Shown: positions 1 to 9,449, counted from the first letter of the stretch. The stretch: 64,000 nucleotides of DNA from Salirhabdus euzebyi (GCF_014207435.1 NZ_JACHGH010000002.1:1-64000); one strand, 5' to 3'. The notes: generated by a model not told the origin, from the sequence alone. Numbers and translations: made by a program.

Positions 1-17
1 GGGCTTAAATAAAATGA

Positions 18-36
18 CCCCGGAAGAATTCCGGGG
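18..36 (-). terminator. Terminator-type hairpin downstream of fer
   Basis: A perfect 8-bp stem (CCCCGGAA/TTCCGGGG) with a 3-nt loop. Read on the minus strand it is followed by a T-rich stretch, so it can end the ferredoxin transcript. It lies about 80 nt past the fer stop codon, and no other gene is seen between them. Confidence 0.7.
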
Positions 37-116
37 CCATTTAATAGCCGTATAGGCGCTTTTTTTAAACTGTCCGTAAACGGGGTTACAGTTCATTTAT
101 GGACAAGGGCTTCCTT

Positions 117-560
<444 letters not shown>

Positions 561-1637
561 ATGTTTCATACTATTCTATTAGATTCCTTCCAAAAGATAC
601 AAATGGAAAGAAGTGATTCCGCTATCTTTCATCTTTTAACGGGAAAAAAATCCTCACAAACCGTGCAAGATGCTAATACGCTAAACTTAAAAAACTACTT
701 TGGCATATATAAAACGTTAAAAAGAAAAGATTTCGATAAAGAAATACTATATTTAATGAAACTAGGTTTTATTAAAAGTAACCCACATAATACTACATTT
801 ATTACGAACAAAGGTATAACCTTTCTTCAACATCATATGGAAAATAATAAAGGATTGCATTGGTTAAGTGGCTATCACCTACACCAAATGGCACCGGTTT
901 TTTGGTCTCGAATTCAATTATTTATTCAAACAGCTTCTAATGTTACCCGAGGCAATAACAGATTTGTACCAATCGTCGATCAGGAATTAACTATTCAGTG
1001 GATGAAACAATTTTTTGTTCAATATAAAGGTCAATTGGATGTGATATTTAATGATATGTATGAGGAATTATGTAACCTACTCAGTAAGCAACCGAGTCAA
1101 CAGGCAAGTATTTTTGTTTCTCAATTGACTGGGTTCAACAAAATAGGGTTGAGTAAATTTCAAACAGCAGATCGTTTTCAGATGACGAAGCACGATGTGG
1201 AAATGTATACGCAAAGTACACTTCATTTTATGATGAACCAAATTTATGAAAAAAAAGGACAATATAAAAGGTTATTAGATTTTATTCCAAATGATTTTCA
1301 CAAGCTGCCATTGACAGAATCTGCGAAACAAACATTGCGATTTTTAAACAGTGGAATACCATTAAATACGATTGCAAAAAAGAGACGCCTTAAGTTAAAT
1401 ACGGTGCTGGACCATGTAATTGAAATAGCATTTGTTGATCCTAGGTTTCCAATAAGAAAATACGTGTCAGAAGAAGTGGAACAACAAATTTTAGAAGTTA
1501 CGGAAAAGCTAGACACTAAACGTCTAAAAACAATTAAAGAACATTTACCAGAACATGTAGATTACTTTGCCATTAGATTAGTGCACGCTATTCATTTTCG
1601 TTCTAGCAATCCTACTAAGGAGTTGCCTACAATATGA
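561..1637 (+). CDS. ypbB: YpbB, helix-turn-helix protein coupled to RecQ
   Basis: A 358-aa cytosolic protein of unknown biochemical function that matches YpbB of B. subtilis in length and place, immediately before the RecQ-type helicase. The C-terminal third (about residues 262-350) contains the HTH_40-type module (stretch [17 protein letters not shown]), a domain that in other bacteria is fused to the C-terminus of RecQ helicases. The stop overlaps the recQ start in an ATGA, so the two are probably translationally coupled. I infer a role as accessory subunit or regulator of the helicase. No enzymatic motif was seen. Confidence 0.85.
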   Translation: MFHTILLDSFQKIQMERSDSAIFHLLTGKKSSQTVQDANTLNLKNYFGIYKTLKRKDFDKEILYLMKLGFIKSNPHNTTFITNKGITFLQHHMENNKGLHWLSGYHLHQMAPVFWSRIQLFIQTASNVTRGNNRFVPIVDQELTIQWMKQFFVQYKGQLDVIFNDMYEELCNLLSKQPSQQASIFVSQLTGFNKIGLSKFQTADRFQMTKHDVEMYTQSTLHFMMNQIYEKKGQYKRLLDFIPNDFHKLPLTESAKQTLRFLNSGIPLNTIAKKRRLKLNTVLDHVIEIAFVDPRFPIRKYVSEEVEQQILEVTEKLDTKRLKTIKEHLPEHVDYFAIRLVHAIHFRSSNPTKELPTI

Positions 1638-3181
1638 GTTTACTTACGCAAGAAGTTGAAGAGTTAATGGAAAAGCATTTTGGCTTTTCTGGTTTTCGGG
1701 AGGGGCAAAAGGAAATTATTTCTGATGTGCTTTCTGATCATGATGTTTTAGGGATTTTACCGACGGGAACTGGTAAATCGCTATGCTATCAGTTGCCAAG
1801 TTTGTATTTAGAGGGGATAACAATTGTTGTCTCTCCTCTTATATCATTGATGGTTGACCAAGTGAAGCAATTAAAAGCGAAAGGATTTAAAAGGGTAACA
1901 GCTATTAATAGTATGTTAGACTTTCGCCAAAAAAAGCATAGAATTAATAATCTTCATCATTATAAACTGATATATTGTTCACCAGAAATGTTGCAAAACG
2001 AACACTTTATGACTCAAATTACGTCATTACACATTTCTCTATTTGTAGTCGATGAGGCCCATTGCATTTCCCAGTGGGGGCATGAGTTTCGAACAGACTA
2101 TTTAAAGCTAAATGACGTAATAAAAAAATTAAAGTACCCTAGAGTGTTAGCTTTAAGTGCAACAGCTACTCCACAGGTTCAGGATGATATTGTAAAGTAT
2201 CTAGAAAGACCTGAGATGAAGAAAAGAGTATACGCAATGGACAGGGAGAACCTTACATTTACGGTAGAACATGTAGAAAACTGGCAAGAGAAGATGGAAC
2301 GGATCGAACACATATTGCGTATGCATCCGGTATCAACGATGATCTATTTTTCAAGCCGTGAGTGGTGTGAAAAAGTATGTTTTATGTTAAAAGAAAAAAT
2401 TACAAATCTGAAAGTAGCCTTTTATCATGGAGGTATGGAACCAGATGACAGGCTGCTAATCCAACAGCAATTTATGAACGATCAGCTAGATGTTATTTGT
2501 TGTACAAGTGCTTTTGGAATGGGTGTGGACAAGCCGAATGTACGTCTCGTCATCCATTTTCATTTACCTACGCAAAAAGAGTCCTATATCCAAGAAGTCG
2601 GAAGGGCTGGCAGAGATGGGGATTCTAGTGTTGGTCTTGTTCTGTATAGCAAGGGGGATGAACAAATACCTATTCATTTAATGGAACTAGAACTGCCAAC
2701 AGAAAATCAAATTAAACATGTATATGAATATGTGAATCCGCTGCAGTTAAATTCTATAGAAGAGAAACAAGAAGAAATAATTAGTCAATGTGAACTTAGT
2801 GAATCCCAATGGAAATTCATCCTGTTTCAGATGGAAAAATTTCACGTTGTTCAAGATGGGATAATTAGTAAAGACAAAGAAAAAATAGAAAACGCTTATA
2901 GACATACTGTGACGTACAAACAAGAAAGATTTTCACACAAGGTTCAAAAGTTTTATGAATTATTGGAATGGGTTCATGGGGATGAATGTAGAAGAAAAAC
3001 AATATATCAGTCCTTTCAAAAGGGGTTTAAGGCGCCAACAGAAAATTGTTGCGATTTCTGTGGATTCACCTTCAACGAATGGGAACCGCTAATTGTTACG
3101 AGAGAAAGAAAAGTGCATAGTTGGATGGAAGAATTAAAAGAAATTTTTCATCAGGAGGGACCAGATGAGAAAACAATCTAG
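1634..3181 (+). CDS. recQ: RecQ-family ATP-dependent DNA helicase, short form
   Basis: A 515-aa 3'-5' superfamily 2 DNA helicase acting in recombination and fork repair. Motifs in order: Walker A GTGKS (45-49), DEAH box (140-143) followed by [10 protein letters not shown], the SAT motif (176-178) and motif [12 protein letters not shown] (320-329). The C-terminal RecQ zinc region is present (CRRK and CCDFC at about 448-475). There is no HRDC domain, so it corresponds to the short paralogue RecS/YpbC of B. subtilis (about 500 aa) rather than full-length RecQ. It overlaps ypbB by 4 nt and the downstream CAAX protease gene by 17 nt, indicating one operon. Confidence 0.93.
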   Translation: MSLLTQEVEELMEKHFGFSGFREGQKEIISDVLSDHDVLGILPTGTGKSLCYQLPSLYLEGITIVVSPLISLMVDQVKQLKAKGFKRVTAINSMLDFRQKKHRINNLHHYKLIYCSPEMLQNEHFMTQITSLHISLFVVDEAHCISQWGHEFRTDYLKLNDVIKKLKYPRVLALSATATPQVQDDIVKYLERPEMKKRVYAMDRENLTFTVEHVENWQEKMERIEHILRMHPVSTMIYFSSREWCEKVCFMLKEKITNLKVAFYHGGMEPDDRLLIQQQFMNDQLDVICCTSAFGMGVDKPNVRLVIHFHLPTQKESYIQEVGRAGRDGDSSVGLVLYSKGDEQIPIHLMELELPTENQIKHVYEYVNPLQLNSIEEKQEEIISQCELSESQWKFILFQMEKFHVVQDGIISKDKEKIENAYRHTVTYKQERFSHKVQKFYELLEWVHGDECRRKTIYQSFQKGFKAPTENCCDFCGFTFNEWEPLIVTRERKVHSWMEELKEIFHQEGPDEKTI

Positions 3182-3797
3182 ACAAGCAGAATTAATAAAA
3201 AGATTGACAGATAAAGAATTGCTTTTCCAATTATATTTATCACAAGGTTTTATTTTGCTATTAGCACTTGGGAGTAGCTATTTCTTGTTTGATTCATTTA
3301 CGGATTGGAAAACGTTATATTTTTGGGACATTAATCAGTTAATTTATTTTGCTATTATACCAGCTGTCATAATCGTTATTATTGATTTAGTGCTTATGAA
3401 ATATGTACCCAAAAAACATTATGATGATGGTGGAATCAATGAAAGAATTTTTACCAATCGTAGTTTTATTCAAATATTTATAATCACAAGTCTTGTGGCT
3501 ATTTCCGAGGAAATGTTATTTAGGGGCGTGATCCATCATACTTTCGGGTATTTGATCGGGAGTCTGTCCTTTGCTCTTGTCCATTTTCGATATTTGTTTA
3601 AACCTGTTTTACTCATCTCTATTTTGTTTATTAGTTTTTTAATTGGATACATGTATGAATTAACCAATAATTTACTTGTTACGACAGTTTCACACTTTTT
3701 GGTAGATTTTTTGCTGGCACTTTTTATTAAATTTAAATGGGGTGGTCAAGGTGTCAACACGTATGGAGAGAAGACAGAAGAAGAAAAGTCACTTTAA
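3165..3797 (+). CDS. ypbD: CPBP-family (CAAX-like) intramembrane metalloprotease YpbD
   Basis: A 210-aa membrane protein with about five to six hydrophobic segments. The CPBP/ABI signature is present: EEMLFR at 115-120 (EExxxR) and FALVH at 136-140, which supply the putative glutamate and histidine residues of the glutamic/metal intramembrane protease site. The last segment has LVDFLLALF. The family includes CAAX prenyl proteases and bacterial proteins of mostly unknown substrate. The start overlaps the end of recQ, and the 3' end overlaps the next gene. This is the ypbD position in B. subtilis. The substrate cannot be deduced. Confidence 0.87.
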   Translation: MRKQSRQAELIKRLTDKELLFQLYLSQGFILLLALGSSYFLFDSFTDWKTLYFWDINQLIYFAIIPAVIIVIIDLVLMKYVPKKHYDDGGINERIFTNRSFIQIFIITSLVAISEEMLFRGVIHHTFGYLIGSLSFALVHFRYLFKPVLLISILFISFLIGYMYELTNNLLVTTVSHFLVDFLLALFIKFKWGGQGVNTYGEKTEEEKSL

Positions 3798-4077
3798 CGC
3801 TCAAATGGATGTCATCGAAGAAAAAAAAGCCGAGGATGTAGTGGATGTTTCTCAGCTACCTCCTCGCAGTAAGGTTCATACGAATAAAAAGGAAAAAAAG
3901 AAAGGGAAACGCTGGCATATCATAACTTTAAGGTCCATGGTTGTCCTTTTTTTCCTTATTCTTATTGCCATTCCCCTTTATTACTATTGGGGAGACATAA
4001 CAAATAAAATTCAAGATAATGATAGCTTTAAATTTAACAATCCGCTTGGAGAAGAAATATTCTTTGAAAACCGGTAA
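3751..4077 (+). CDS. Short YpbE-like single-pass membrane protein lacking LysM
   Basis: A 108-aa protein starting at GTG 3751, chosen because a GGGGTGG site precedes it by about 6 nt; an in-frame GTG at 3742 is less well placed. It has a very basic N-terminal half (ERRQKKK, NKKEKKKGKR), one membrane segment at about residues 63-83, and a short acidic tail. By position and layout it matches the N-terminal part of B. subtilis YpbE, but the LysM domain that normally follows is absent: the reading frame stops and a terminator follows at once. It overlaps ypbD by 47 nt. Probably expressed, with an N-in membrane orientation; function unknown. Confidence 0.65.
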   Translation: MSTRMERRQKKKSHFNAQMDVIEEKKAEDVVDVSQLPPRSKVHTNKKEKKKGKRWHIITLRSMVVLFFLILIAIPLYYYWGDITNKIQDNDSFKFNNPLGEEIFFENR

Positions 4078-4085
4078 AATGTAAG

Positions 4086-4111
4086 GGCGTCCAGTGATGG
4101 ACGCCTTTTTT
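4086..4111 (+). terminator. Terminator of the ypbB-recQ-ypbD operon
   Basis: An 8-bp perfect stem GGCGTCCA/TGGACGCC with a 4-nt loop, followed by seven T residues, starting 9 nt after the preceding stop codon. Confidence 0.92.
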
Positions 4112-4896
4112 ATAGAACTTTATGTGATGAATAGAGTTTTTGTTCCTTCGAATCATCATAGGTCCTCTCGACTTCGCTCAAGTTACTTTACGTTAGGTAA
4201 ACAAGAGGATCGGTTGACGATGTTATGATTCACTAGGTCAGAAGTATAAAAAAGGATCTTTTCTAAAAGGTTATTTTCATTTATTTAACAGTTGATAGAA
4301 ACTGCGACATAATTTAATGTGTCAGAATTCCACCGCTACGGAAATACACTACACGCACCTTAGGGCTCGCGCTGAGCCTCCTCACTCGCACAGAACGCTC
4401 GCTATGGGGTCTCAACGTCTTCGCTGTCCCGTGTATTCCCTTCGCTAAGCATGTGCTTATCTTTAATGTACGGATGAATTTGGAAAAAGAAAGTAGAAAA
4501 ATAGTCGTATTGATAAGGAAGAATTATCTAACATGCCTATTTGGTTTACCGCTATCCTTGATTCAGAAAATCAATCTTAGCGTAGGCAGAATACACAGAC
4601 TCCTACGGGATAACGCGTGTCTGAAGACCCCGCAGCAGTGGTTTTCCGCGAGGAGGCTGAGGCCGTGCCCGTGGAAAGCGAAGTATTCTGCCGAAGCGGT
4701 CGTATAGCACTCATCAAACTGCAAACCTATAGTTAAGTCGCAGTTGAAGAATATTGTGTAATCCAACAATCTATTAGAAACGGCTATAAAAAAAGATTAA
4801 TTTTTCATCAAAAGAATAACTTAAACAAATAAGCAATTTAAGTGTGAATTAAGAGTTGGTGGAGTAATAGTTTCTAGATTCCATTCGTATCTTTTG
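4112..4896. other. 785-bp non-coding gap holding repeat sequence
   Basis: No supportable gene. The gap contains an imperfect inverted repeat near 4150-4233 (gaatcat / atgattc arms) and, at 4300-4745, a composite repeat (separate entry). The remaining 4746-4896 is A+T-rich between that repeat and the convergent cotJC gene. Short open frames in the gap have no ribosome binding site and lie inside the repeat. Confidence 0.7.
4300..4745. repeat. Composite intergenic repeat with terminal inverted repeats
   Basis: The ends carry a 13-bp inverted repeat with one mismatch, AACTGCGAC(A/T)TAA, at 4300-4312 and 4733-4745. Inside are two diverged copies of one GC-rich unit in opposite orientation: copy A about 4325-4449 (minus sense) and copy B about 4576-4700 (plus sense). 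They share CTTAGCG, GAATACAC, GAAGAC, GACCCC and GAGGAGGCT-type blocks. The copy B core (GAAGACCCCGCAG, then GAGGAGGCTGAGG, then GGAAAGCGAAGTATTCTG) resembles a repeat I know as abundant between genes in many Bacillaceae. No transposase gene and no target-site duplication was seen, so it looks like a MITE-like or REP-like element. Confidence 0.7.
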
Positions 4897-5466
4897 CTAG
4901 AAGAAAATCTTTTTATCACGCTCCTCTTTTAGTATTTCAACTGCTTCTCTAAATCGCTGCGAATGGACAACCTCCCGTTCTCTCAAATATTTCAAACCAT
5001 CGTTCAAATCAGGGTCATCGGATAAATTAATGATCCACTGATATGTTGCTCTCGCTTTTTCCTCTGCAGCAATATCTTCATATAAATCTGCAATTGGGTC
5101 CCCTTTTGCTTGGATATAGGTTGCCGTCCATGGTGCACCAGCAGCGTTGTGATAAAACAGTGCCGAATCATGGTTGACGTAGTGAGGATCTAATCCTGCT
5201 TGTTTCATCATTTCTGGAGTTGCGTCTTTTGTTAATTTATATATCATTGTTGCAATCATCTCTAGATGAGCAAATTCCTCTGTACCGATATCTGTTAGTA
5301 AACCAATAACTTTATCCGGTATTGTATAGCGTTGGTTCAAATACCGAAGTGCGGCGGCTAACTCACCGTCAGCACCTCCATATTGTTCAATTAAATATTT
5401 TGCAAGCGTCGGGTTACATGTACTAACCTTAACGGGATACTCTAACTTCTTTTCGTAATACCACAT
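4897..5466 (-). CDS. cotJC: Spore coat protein CotJC, manganese-catalase family
   Basis: A 189-aa ferritin-like four-helix protein, near identical in layout to B. subtilis CotJC (189 aa). Metal-ligand helices are visible as EEFAHLEMI (about 83-91) and AAEEKARATYQ (about 133-143). It is assembled into the inner layer of the spore coat through CotJA and is thought to protect against hydrogen peroxide. It is the last gene of the minus-strand cotJABC operon, 25 nt after cotJB. The ATG has a GGGGGATT-type site upstream. Expected expression is in the mother cell under SigE. Confidence 0.96.
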   Translation of the reverse strand: MWYYEKKLEYPVKVSTCNPTLAKYLIEQYGGADGELAAALRYLNQRYTIPDKVIGLLTDIGTEEFAHLEMIATMIYKLTKDATPEMMKQAGLDPHYVNHDSALFYHNAAGAPWTATYIQAKGDPIADLYEDIAAEEKARATYQWIINLSDDPDLNDGLKYLREREVVHSQRFREAVEILKEERDKKIFF

Positions 5467-5491
5467 ATAACGTTATAATCCCCCTTCCTTT

Positions 5492-5758
5492 TTATACTTG
5501 CCACGGCCAAGGGGTATCGTCCCAGGACCAAGGATAACCACTGTAGCTAGCTCCATATTGACGTAAAGGGCCATATCTTTTTTCGTATTCTTTCTTTAGC
5601 ATTTTGCTTTGCTTCGCATAGTAGTTGAACTGTTGTATGGCTTCATAGTCATTTGGGTGTGTATCAAGGTAAAGTGTTAGCTCTACCAACACAAAATCCA
5701 CCGCCTGAATATCCTCTAGAAGTTGATAGTATTCTGGTGGCATTGATTTATGACTCAT
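5492..5758 (-). CDS. cotJB: Spore coat protein CotJB
   Basis: An 88-aa hydrophilic protein, the size of B. subtilis CotJB. The helical N-terminal part holds YYQLLEDIQAVDFVLVEL and a Tyr/Pro/Trp-rich tail ends in SWDDTPWPWQV, the family signature at the C-terminus. It overlaps the cotJA stop by 4 nt and precedes cotJC. It is a component of the outer forespore/coat CotJ complex; its separate biochemical role is not established. Confidence 0.94.
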   Translation of the reverse strand: MSHKSMPPEYYQLLEDIQAVDFVLVELTLYLDTHPNDYEAIQQFNYYAKQSKMLKKEYEKRYGPLRQYGASYSGYPWSWDDTPWPWQV

Positions 5759-5979
5759 TCGTTTACCTCCTTCCTAACAGGTGGACTTGGATATGGGCTA
5801 TATAGAGCAGGCCATAAGGTTCCATATGCGAGTGCTTTTTTTGGTTCGAATTGTGGCAGAGATGGGGGTTGAAAGCCCATATATAAATTAGGTGGTGTTT
5901 CATAACCTTTTACTTTAATAGGTGGGCAAGGATCGAAAGGACTAATGTACGGGTGATAGTATTTTCTAAGGGTGTGCAA
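5755..5979 (-). CDS. cotJA: Spore coat protein CotJA
   Basis: A 74-aa Pro/Tyr-rich coat protein containing the family core YHPYISPFDPCPPIKVKGY, then PPNLYMGFQPP and GTLWPALYSPY. The start chosen is TTG at 5979, because AGGAGG lies exactly 6 nt before it; an upstream in-frame TTG at 6015 would place that site inside the gene. In B. subtilis CotJA is needed to load CotJC onto the coat. First gene of cotJABC; stop overlaps cotJB start. Confidence 0.92.
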   Translation of the reverse strand: MHTLRKYYHPYISPFDPCPPIKVKGYETPPNLYMGFQPPSLPQFEPKKALAYGTLWPALYSPYPSPPVRKEVNE

Positions 5980-6015
5980 TGAAATCCTCCTCTCATATTG
6001 CTTAGTTAAAATCAA

Positions 6016-6060
6016 TTCATTTTATGTTTTGACAACTTGTCTAATTCGAATAATAATTTT
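6016..6060 (-). promoter_or_regulatory. Possible SigE promoter of cotJABC with overlapping palindrome
   Basis: On the minus strand a CATAAAAT box (SigE -10 like, consensus CATACAHT) lies about 45 nt before the cotJA start, with a GAATTA element 15 nt further upstream. The spacer contains the 11-bp palindrome GACAAGTTGTC. B. subtilis cotJ is known to be SigE-dependent; the match here is by eye and modest. Confidence 0.4.
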
Positions 6061-6137
6061 ATTTATAAAAGGGTATTTCTTGTTTTCTGTCGAATATATA
6101 ATGCAAGTAAGATGAAAACAATTGTGAGGTGACCACC

Positions 6138-6773
6138 ATGTTTGTAAAAGGCATAATGAAACCAAAGCATCGCTGTTTTACAACGAATCTTAATGAAACA
6201 TTAACAAGTGTATTAAACTTGTTAAACAAAGAGGACATTCAGGCTGTACCTGTTCTAGAGGATAATAAGTTTGTCGGAATGATTTCTAAACAGATGATTT
6301 ATCAATCCTTTTTTGAGTCAAAAGAAAGCAACAAAGAAGATTTTTTAGCTTCTCATAAAGTAGTAGACCTTGTAGATCATGCAGATTTACATATTACTGA
6401 TGAAGCAGTTTTTGAAAAGACATTAACGACTTTTAAAGACTTTTCCGTGTTAGCTGTTACAGATGAAAGTAAAATTTTTATAGGGTTAGTAACTCGTTAT
6501 GATGTATTAGAGCAATTCGAAAGCGCATTTGGTATGAGAAAATCAGGTGTAAGAATTGCTTTTACCTCCATTGAATCAGAAGGGCGGATTTCTAGACTGG
6601 CAGATATTATCCAACATTTCCACGGAAATGTTATTTCGCTAGCAACTTTTGATGAAACGGATAAACTAGCAAGAAGGATTGTTTTAAAAATTGAAAAAAA
6701 TGAGAACGTAGAAAAATTAACGAAACGATTAGAAAAATCAGGTTTTAGAATTTTAGACGTAAAAGAAATGTAA
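6138..6773 (+). CDS. CBS-pair protein with C-terminal ACT-like domain (AcuB-like)
   Basis: A 211-aa cytosolic protein. Two CBS motifs occupy about residues 1-130 (MKPKHRCFTTNLNETL; AVPVLEDNKFVGMIS; SVLAVTDESKIFIGLVTRYDVLEQF) and the rest (RIAFTSIESEGRISRLADIIQHFHGNVIS onward) looks like an ACT-type ligand domain. The architecture is that of AcuB-like regulators that bind adenine nucleotides. ATG 6138 is preferred over GTG 6129 because GAGGTGA sits 5-6 nt before it. The gene stands alone between the divergent cotJ operon and a strong terminator. Its target is unknown. Confidence 0.75.
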   Translation: MFVKGIMKPKHRCFTTNLNETLTSVLNLLNKEDIQAVPVLEDNKFVGMISKQMIYQSFFESKESNKEDFLASHKVVDLVDHADLHITDEAVFEKTLTTFKDFSVLAVTDESKIFIGLVTRYDVLEQFESAFGMRKSGVRIAFTSIESEGRISRLADIIQHFHGNVISLATFDETDKLARRIVLKIEKNENVEKLTKRLEKSGFRILDVKEM

Positions 6774-6821
6774 TTGGAATATCTTTTGCATATAAAGGTA
6801 ATAGTTTATAATTGTACCAAT

Positions 6822-6856
6822 AAAACCCTTGTCTTAAATTGACAAGGGTTTTCATT
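6822..6856 (+). terminator. Terminator after the CBS-domain gene
   Basis: A 12-bp perfect stem AAAACCCTTGTC/GACAAGGGTTTT with a 7-nt loop and T-rich 3' flank. It also separates the CBS gene from ypbG. Confidence 0.9.
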
Positions 6857-6887
6857 TAGGGAAAATACAATTAAAGGAGCTTTTTCA

Positions 6888-7664
6888 TTGGTATACGTTG
6901 TCTTGCTATTACTAATTGGAAGCCTTTTCCTTCGTTATATGTTCAAAAAGGCTCATGCGGATTATCTTGAAAAAACAATTTGGGAAGAAGAGAAGTTTTC
7001 AAACACAAAGCCCTTAACTATATTCTTCATCTCAGACATTCATAAAAGGATCATTAACGATGAAACACTAAGCAAAACAGATGAAGTAGATTTAACTGTT
7101 ATTGGTGGGGATTTATGTGAAAAAGGTGTATCGTTAAAGAGAATTAAAGAAAATATCGTAAAACTAAAAAACCTAAATGCTCCAGTGATTTTTGTGTGGG
7201 GAAATAATGATTATGAAATCAATTTTCATGACTTAGAGGTTTTGTTGAAAGAGAACGGCGTACATATTTTATGTGATGAAGTAATGGAATTCGAGCTTGC
7301 AAATGAGTTTAAGTTAAGTGTAATCGGGCTAGATTCCCCCTCTATAAAAGACGTTTATCCTAACTATGCGTTTGACAATGCTATTGGTGAATACGTCATA
7401 TTAGCTATCCATGAACCTAAAACGTATCATTTACTTACTGAACAACAGCAAAATCGGGTAGACTTAGTATTAAGCGGTCACACTCATGGTGGCCAAATAA
7501 GAATCTTAGGTTGGGGACTCCAACCAAGAGGTGGTTGGAAGCAAAAGGGAAAATCTAATTTTTTAATTAGTGAAGGCTATGGAACAACTAAACTGCCCCT
7601 ACGATTAGGGACAAGGGCTACTTGTCACCAAATAACTATACATTCAAAAAGTTTTGAAAAATAA
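6888..7664 (+). CDS. ypbG: Membrane-anchored metallophosphoesterase YpbG
   Basis: A 258-aa calcineurin-like phosphoesterase. An N-terminal membrane segment (about residues 2-18) is followed by the metallophosphatase motifs DIH (about 51-53), GGDL (about 75-78), GNNDYE (about 104-109), AIHEP and SGHTHGGQIR. The start is TTG at 6888 with an AAAGGAGC site 8 nt upstream. The active site would face the cytoplasm or cell wall depending on topology; with an N-in signal anchor it would be outside. It occupies the ypbG slot upstream of mecB as in B. subtilis. Substrate unknown. Confidence 0.85.
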   Translation: MVYVVLLLLIGSLFLRYMFKKAHADYLEKTIWEEEKFSNTKPLTIFFISDIHKRIINDETLSKTDEVDLTVIGGDLCEKGVSLKRIKENIVKLKNLNAPVIFVWGNNDYEINFHDLEVLLKENGVHILCDEVMEFELANEFKLSVIGLDSPSIKDVYPNYAFDNAIGEYVILAIHEPKTYHLLTEQQQNRVDLVLSGHTHGGQIRILGWGLQPRGGWKQKGKSNFLISEGYGTTKLPLRLGTRATCHQITIHSKSFEK

Positions 7665-7738
7665 AATAACTTATTATAACTATGTGTAAAGAAGTATCAT
7701 AAACTGATAATAAAGAGGAAAAGGTGGGGGTGGGATAG

Positions 7739-8311
7739 ATGAGATTAGAGCGCCTAGGATCAAATAAGTTTAAGATTTTCTTAACATTTGATGATTTAGT
7801 AGAACGTGGTTTCACCAGGGAAGAGCTTTGGTATAACTTCCCGAAAACTCATCAGCTTTTTCAAGAAATGCTTTTTGAAGCAAGTGATGAATTAGGTTTT
7901 GATATTGATGGAAACTTGCTCGTTCATGTACATCTACTTCAAGCGCAAGGTATGGTAGTCGTTGTTACACAAGAGCTAGATTTTGTAGATGAAGATTATA
8001 TAGAAATGAAAGTTACATTAGATGAAAATAAAGAGTTTATTTTTTCATTTTACACTTTTGAATCTGTCATCCAAGTGTGTGAGCATTTATCCCAAATGAA
8101 TATGTATGGGGGAACTGTTTATCATTGGGAAGATCAATATTATATGCAGTTAAGTGAAGAAGATTTGTTATTTGTGAATAGAGAAAACGTCATCGCTGTT
8201 ATGTCCGAATTTTCTTCTCCAAGTGCAGTTACTTCTATCAGACTTAAGGAATATGGGAAAGTCATAATGGAGGATAATGCAATCCAACAAATCCAACAAT
8301 ATTTTAATTAG
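7739..8311 (+). CDS. mecB: MecB/YpbH adaptor protein, MecA paralogue
   Basis: A 190-aa MecA-family adaptor (B. subtilis YpbH 194 aa, MecA 218 aa). The N-terminal recognition domain begins MRLERLGSNKFKIFLTFDDL, joined by a short linker to the C-terminal ClpC-binding domain (about 95-190, with FESVIQVCEHL and EFSSPS). Such adaptors deliver substrates to ClpCP; MecA targets ComK, and the YpbH role is smaller and less defined. The ATG follows a G-rich site (GGTGGGGGTGGG). It stands in the conserved position between ypbG and the ddl/gudB segment. Confidence 0.9.
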   Translation: MRLERLGSNKFKIFLTFDDLVERGFTREELWYNFPKTHQLFQEMLFEASDELGFDIDGNLLVHVHLLQAQGMVVVVTQELDFVDEDYIEMKVTLDENKEFIFSFYTFESVIQVCEHLSQMNMYGGTVYHWEDQYYMQLSEEDLLFVNRENVIAVMSEFSSPSAVTSIRLKEYGKVIMEDNAIQQIQQYFN

Positions 8312-8425
8312 ACTTTTACTTCTTCTTTATGAAAGTTTTGGTTTAATGATAGTTGCAAAAAGGGAAACATGTTAAGATGAAGTTGCCTTTTGGAAACAAC
8401 GTGAACTTTGATTGGAGCGTAAAGA

Positions 8426-9355
8426 ATGAAAGTTGTCGTATTATATGGTGGTATTTCAGGGGAAAGAGAGGTGTCCTTATCGACAGGTAAAGGCGTAATA
8501 AACGCTTTACAAAAGAAAGGGCATGATGTAATTGGTATAGACTTTCATCCTGACAAAATTAAAGAATTAACAGAACTAGATGCTGATATAGTCTTTATTG
8601 GCCTCCACGGTAAATTTGGCGAAGACGGTAGAATTCAAGGATTGCTTGATATGCTAAACATGCCTTATGTTGGTTCTGGTGTTCTGGCTTCTGCATTAGC
8701 AATGGACAAATCAAAAGCAAAACAAATCTTTGAACAAAATGGAATTCCAGTAGCAAAAGGCAAAACATACTATCGGGATAAGTTAAAGGATATTGCCTCT
8801 TTAAAAGAAGAAATAACAGAATCTTTTCCACTACCTTTTGTTATCAAACCGAATCAAGAAGGATCGACATTAGGGTTACACATCGTAAACGAATTAGAAA
8901 AGCTAGAAGAAGCAATTTATCAAGCTTTCGAGCATGATCAAGCAATCCTTCTAGAAGAATATGTCAAGGGTAAGGAATTGACCGTTGCTGTTTGGGGGCA
9001 AAAAGGGCAAGAAAGTGCTTTCCCAGTGATCGAAATTGTCCCTAAAAATGAGTACTATGATTATGAATCGAAATACACAGAAGGTGGAAGTGACCATATC
9101 ATTCCAGCTAATATTGATGAAACAGTAACGAGTTTGATTCAACAATATGCCGTTAAAGCACATCAATTGTTAGGTTGTGAAACATATTCTCGTGTTGATT
9201 TCATTTTAAATGAACTAGGGGAACCGATTATTTTAGAGGTGAATACCTTACCAGGAATGACTCCTACCAGTTTATTTCCTGATGCTGCAAAGGCAGTTGG
9301 AATTTCGTATGAAGAAATGATTGAAAAATTTATAAAAATATCATTGCAACAATAG
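8426..9355 (+). CDS. ddl: D-alanine--D-alanine ligase
   Basis: A 309-aa ATP-grasp ligase joining two D-alanines for the peptidoglycan stem peptide. Visible motifs: N-terminal GGISGEREVSLSTG (8-21), FIGLHGKFGEDG, the ATP-grasp KPNQEGSTLG (about 142-151), ILLEEYVKGKE, and the C-terminal metal/nucleotide motif EVNTLPGMTPTSL (about 272-284). About 310 aa places it in the short DdlB-like group, smaller than the 350-aa ddl near murF in B. subtilis. It is inserted between mecB and gudB, where B. subtilis has no ligase. A gene duplicate elsewhere cannot be excluded. Confidence 0.93.
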   Translation: MKVVVLYGGISGEREVSLSTGKGVINALQKKGHDVIGIDFHPDKIKELTELDADIVFIGLHGKFGEDGRIQGLLDMLNMPYVGSGVLASALAMDKSKAKQIFEQNGIPVAKGKTYYRDKLKDIASLKEEITESFPLPFVIKPNQEGSTLGLHIVNELEKLEEAIYQAFEHDQAILLEEYVKGKELTVAVWGQKGQESAFPVIEIVPKNEYYDYESKYTEGGSDHIIPANIDETVTSLIQQYAVKAHQLLGCETYSRVDFILNELGEPIILEVNTLPGMTPTSLFPDAAKAVGISYEEMIEKFIKISLQQ

Positions 9356-9449
9356 AAAAATACTTCTATAATGAAATCGCTTACAATATTTTCGTATTTA
9401 TTTAAAAACGCTGTAAGATTTTGTCATATTGTTGAAAAAGATTTGCACT

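Noticed and set aside
4453-4769. Short open frames on both strands (84 aa plus, 68 aa minus)
   Set aside because: They lie inside the GC-rich intergenic repeat, lack ribosome sites and reflect the repeat's base composition.
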